NCBI GenBank assembly: GCA_902494685.1
Contig: CABUUE010000079.1
Coordinates: forward strand, 1 to 7,122
Direction: 5' to 3'
DNA length: 7,122 nt
Source of the DNA: an uncultured Collinsella sp.
Lineage (GTDB): Bacteria; Actinomycetota; Coriobacteriia; Coriobacteriales; Coriobacteriaceae
Positions 6,218 through 7,122 of this stretch are shown here, one piece after another. The position numbers and the translations under genes were made by a program. How positions within the stretch are numbered: the stretch's first letter is position 1; the number at the start of each line of letters is the position of its first letter. The notes under the pieces are model-generated. The model was given only the letters and a program-made list of their open reading frames with translations. It did not search any database and was not told the origin of the DNA.

Positions 6218-6722
6218 CGGTACCAATCTGGACATCGACGATGACCTGGCGGTAGCTGATGCCGCAAGAGTCGAGAATGCGGCGGCTGATACGGCCGTCA
6301 TCGGTGTCGGCATACTTATTGTCCAGGTAGACGACCTCGCCCACGCCCACCTGCGCCAGAATCTTGGCGCAGTCGTGGCACGGAAACAGCGTGACGTAGA
6401 CCGTGGAACCCTCAAGGTCTTTGAGCGAGCCGCGGTAGTTGAGCACGGCGTTGGCCTCGGCATGCACCACGTAGTTGTGCTTATCCTGCAACGGGTCGTC
6501 GCTCGTGCCCCACGGGAAAAAGTCGTCGTTGAGCGCTGAGGGCGTACCGTTGTAGCCCACCGAAAGGATGCGGTGGTTGGTGTTGGCGATGCACGCGCCC
6601 ACCTGCGTGTTGGGGTCCTTACTGCGGCGCTGCGCGGCGATGGCCACGCTCATAAAGAACTCATCCCAGCTAATGACGTCGCGGCGCTTGCCCGACGCGG
6701 TTTGATGAAGATCGTCCGACAT
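6198..6722 (-). CDS. dCMP deaminase, ComEB-type zinc cytidine/deoxycytidylate deaminase family
   Basis: The enzyme turns dCMP into dUMP, the substrate of thymidylate synthase. The start at 6722 (174 residues) is chosen because GGAGG lies eight bases upstream; a further ATG at 6758 overlaps the TACAAT -10 box and cannot be in the mRNA leader as a normal start. The zinc site is visible: VVHAEANAV (85-93) with His87 as ligand and Glu89 as proton shuttle, and FPCHDC (113-118) with Cys115 and Cys118. WDEFFMSVAIAAQRRSKDPN (19-38) and SVGYNGTPSALNDDF (54-68) are typical of the dCMP deaminase/ComEB group. Despite the ComEB name in Bacillus there is no competence gene nearby. The last residues (IGTGGQAQQ) lie in a repeat and are probably not part of the fold. 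The gene is likely transcribed from its own promoter. Confidence 0.94.
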   Translation of the reverse strand: MSDDLHQTASGKRRDVISWDEFFMSVAIAAQRRSKDPNTQVGACIANTNHRILSVGYNGTPSALNDDFFPWGTSDDPLQDKHNYVVHAEANAVLNYRGSLKDLEGSTVYVTLFPCHDCAKILAQVGVGEVVYLDNKYADTDDGRISRRILDSCGISYRQVIVDVQIGTGGQAQQ

Positions 6723-6730
6723 GGCAGACA

Positions 6731-6735
6731 CCTCC
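6731..6735 (-). promoter_or_regulatory. Ribosome binding site fixing the dCMP deaminase start
   Basis: GGAGG stands eight bases before the ATG at 6722 on the minus strand and sits between the -10 box and that ATG, which fits a short leader of about 28 bases. Confidence 0.7.
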
Positions 6736-6756
6736 GAAATCGCAATAGTTTGACCC

Positions 6757-6765
6757 ATTGTAGCA
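6757..6765 (-). promoter_or_regulatory. Extended -10 promoter of the dCMP deaminase gene
   Basis: On the minus strand TGC directly precedes TACAAT (6757-6762), matching the extended -10 form TGnTATAAT with one change in the hexamer. No good -35 hexamer is present, as is common for extended -10 promoters. Transcription would begin near 6750. It lies in the 82-base gap after coaX. Confidence 0.55.
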
Positions 6766-6793
6766 GGTGAAAGGTAGGGGCGCTTATCCCACC

Positions 6794-6824
6794 AGCCCCC
6801 CGCCCTACGCGCGGCGGGGCTTTT
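6794..6824. terminator. Hairpin at the coaX stop with a T-run on the plus-strand side
   Basis: AGCCCCCCGCC (6794-6804) pairs with GGCGGGGCT (6813-6821) apart from two extra C residues in the left arm. TTTT (6821-6824) follows on the plus strand only. The coaX stop codon lies in the loop. As a terminator it would act best on plus-strand (antisense) transcripts; for coaX itself the minus-strand exit is G-rich and lacks a T-run. Confidence 0.4.
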
Positions 6825-7122
6825 GGTTGATGTGGTAGAGCTCGGCGAGACCCCGCAGCGTCAACGCGTCATCGACCGTCAGGCTATGGCCGACCAGCGC
6901 CGCAAGTGCCTCGGCATCGTCGCCGGTAATGACGATGGGCACATCGCCCTCCCCCGCGGCCTTGGTCGCGCGCATCTCGGCAAGCACCATGTCGAGCATG
7001 CCGTCGATGCGGGCCACCTCGCCCAGAACCACGCCCGAGCGCATGGCCTCGCGCGTGTTGCGGCCGATGACGTGTGTCGGCGCCGAGGGCTCAACTTGAG
7101 GCAGGCGCGCCGCAGCGGCCGA
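6805..7122 (-). CDS. coaX: Type III pantothenate kinase, C-terminal part (N-terminus beyond window edge)
   Basis: The frame is open from base 7122 to a TAG at 6805, giving 105 visible residues; the N-terminal ATP-binding half lies outside the window. The enzyme phosphorylates pantothenate, the first step of coenzyme A synthesis. The recognisable block is VIGRNTREAMRSGVVLGEVA (visible residues 18-37), which matches the late conserved region of CoaX (IGxNTxxAMxSG), followed by the helix IDGMLDMVLAEM and a strand ending in VITGDDAEAL (64-73). The family usually has TGG at that place; here it is TGD, a small departure that does not look inactivating on its own. The catalytic Asp residues are not visible in this window. 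The protein ends in a basic tail (KPRRA). The stop codon lies in a GC-rich hairpin loop, and the next gene follows after 82 bases. Confidence 0.92.
   Translation of the reverse strand, partial: SAAAARLPQVEPSAPTHVIGRNTREAMRSGVVLGEVARIDGMLDMVLAEMRATKAAGEGDVPIVITGDDAEALAALVGHSLTVDDALTLRGLAELYHINQKPRRA

Noticed and set aside
1..7122. A CRISPR array, tRNA, toxin-antitoxin pair, phage or defence gene
   Set aside because: The gaps are all under about 170 bases and show only the hairpins and promoters listed; no regularly spaced repeats, cloverleaf or small paired genes were seen.

Overview
The window is about 7.1 kb of GC-rich bacterial DNA. All nine genes are read from the minus strand, so the biological order runs from the high-coordinate end to the low. 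Two features suggest an actinobacterium of the class Coriobacteriia, with Collinsella or a relative as the best guess: an amaP / DUF2273 / Asp23 envelope cluster in GC-rich DNA, and a large DUF6020-type membrane protein beside housekeeping genes. This is inference from gene content and composition, and no rRNA or other taxonomic marker is present.

In transcription order the window holds: the C-terminal part of a type III pantothenate kinase (coaX, cut by the right edge); a zinc-dependent dCMP deaminase; a small NifU-type Fe-S scaffold protein; lgt, the first enzyme of lipoprotein maturation; a 727-residue multi-pass membrane protein resembling GT-C glycosyltransferases; yebC, a TACO1/YebC-family factor; and a tight cluster of amaP, a DUF2273 membrane protein and an Asp23/Gls24 protein (cut by the left edge). 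The first six are separated by gaps of roughly 80 to 170 bases and look like largely independent housekeeping units. The last three form a real operon. AmaP and the DUF2273 gene overlap by 8 bases, the Asp23 gene follows after 44 bases, and a good promoter lies just upstream of amaP.

The gaps hold most of the unexplained structure. The 9-mer CCTGTCCCC occurs three times in the same orientation, always at a gap or gene end. Two copies sit inside perfect hairpins that share a core but have different outer arms. The third lies in a larger imperfect inverted repeat that also encodes the last residues of the dCMP deaminase. They look like a small dispersed palindromic (REP-like) family. The gap between yebC and amaP holds a 12-bp hairpin whose short T-run merges into the -10 box of the amaP promoter, so a terminator and a promoter appear to be fused.

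For amaP, DUF2273, lgt and the deaminase the longest open frame is not the likely gene. Ribosome binding sites and -10 boxes favour shorter starts, and these are used here. No RNA gene, CRISPR array, transposase, prophage gene or defence system is visible. The genes are ordinary bacterial functions; the repeats and the fused terminator/promoter are the parts worth a second look.
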